DNA of 64,000 bases from positions 1 through 64,000 of the forward strand of contig CAZOZO010000002.1 in NCBI GenBank assembly GCA_964584315.1, given 5' to 3'. Below are positions 63,994 to 64,000 of this stretch, one piece after another. This stretch comes from CAXXOK01 sp964584315 (lineage in GTDB: Bacteria; Bacillota; Clostridia; Christensenellales; Aristaeellaceae). The position numbers and the translations under genes were made by a program. A model generated the notes under the pieces. It was not told the origin of the DNA. It saw nothing but the letters and a program-made list of their open reading frames with translations, and made no database searches. Position 1 is the first letter of the stretch. Every line of letters begins with the position of its first letter.

Positions 63994-64000
63994 GCTTGGG

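Overview
The window looks like the chromosome of a GC-rich, Gram-positive anaerobe of the class Clostridia. The evidence is YesM/YesN-type signalling next to sugar-binding proteins, DUF3502-type and MalFG-type sugar ABC transport without a local ATPase, strong AGGAGG-like ribosome sites, many near-consensus sigma-A promoters, and an energy-converting [NiFe] hydrogenase with its full maturation set. I cannot name genus or species. I saw no rRNA, tRNA, CRISPR array, insertion sequence, integrase or phage gene. The long open frames opposite real genes are GC-driven shadows.

Layout. (1) 1-4075: tail of a sugar-binding protein, then a diacetylchitobiose phosphorylase overlapping a phosphohexomutase: import, phosphorolysis and GlcNAc-1-P conversion of chitin sugars. 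(2) 4120-8068: sensor kinase, solute-binding protein and AraC-type response regulator in that order, probably a three-part sugar-sensing system. (3) 8131-12953: shikimate kinase, cupin-XRE regulator facing a LysE-type exporter, sugar aminotransferase and membrane acyltransferase. (4) 13045-21009: copper module (HMA-TauE-cupredoxin fusion, CopA, an unknown membrane-anchored protein, CopZ) running through a hairpin into an OmpR/histidine-kinase pair. (5) 21130-28094: HNH protein, zinc-ribbon membrane protein, a 973-residue surface protein with a dead lipase-like domain, and Lrp regulator coupled to a DMT transporter. (6) 28095-29152: lone Rieske oxygenase. (7) 29383-40113: an eleven-gene operon led by a GntR regulator, with a BmpA-type nucleoside ABC importer, cysteine hydrolase, PfkB kinase, nucleoside phosphorylase, BtpA/SgcQ barrel, Fe-alcohol dehydrogenase and a TrpA-like barrel. 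The parts are familiar but I know of no pathway that joins them. (8) 40248-46323: self-regulated LacI operon with GH13 enzyme and sugar ABC importer. (9) 46508-48028: MATE exporter. (10) 48134-53814: hypABFCDE on the minus strand. (11) 53848-63992: a divergent twelve-gene hydrogenase operon.

The hydrogenase operon encodes homologues of all eleven core complex I subunits (A, B, C, D, H, I, J, K, L, M, N), but the NuoD-like subunit keeps both CxxC nickel ligands and a HycE-like cleavable tail, followed by the HycI protease. It is thus a complex-I-shaped, probably ferredoxin-dependent, ion-pumping hydrogenase. It and the nucleoside-type operon are the two most notable systems here.
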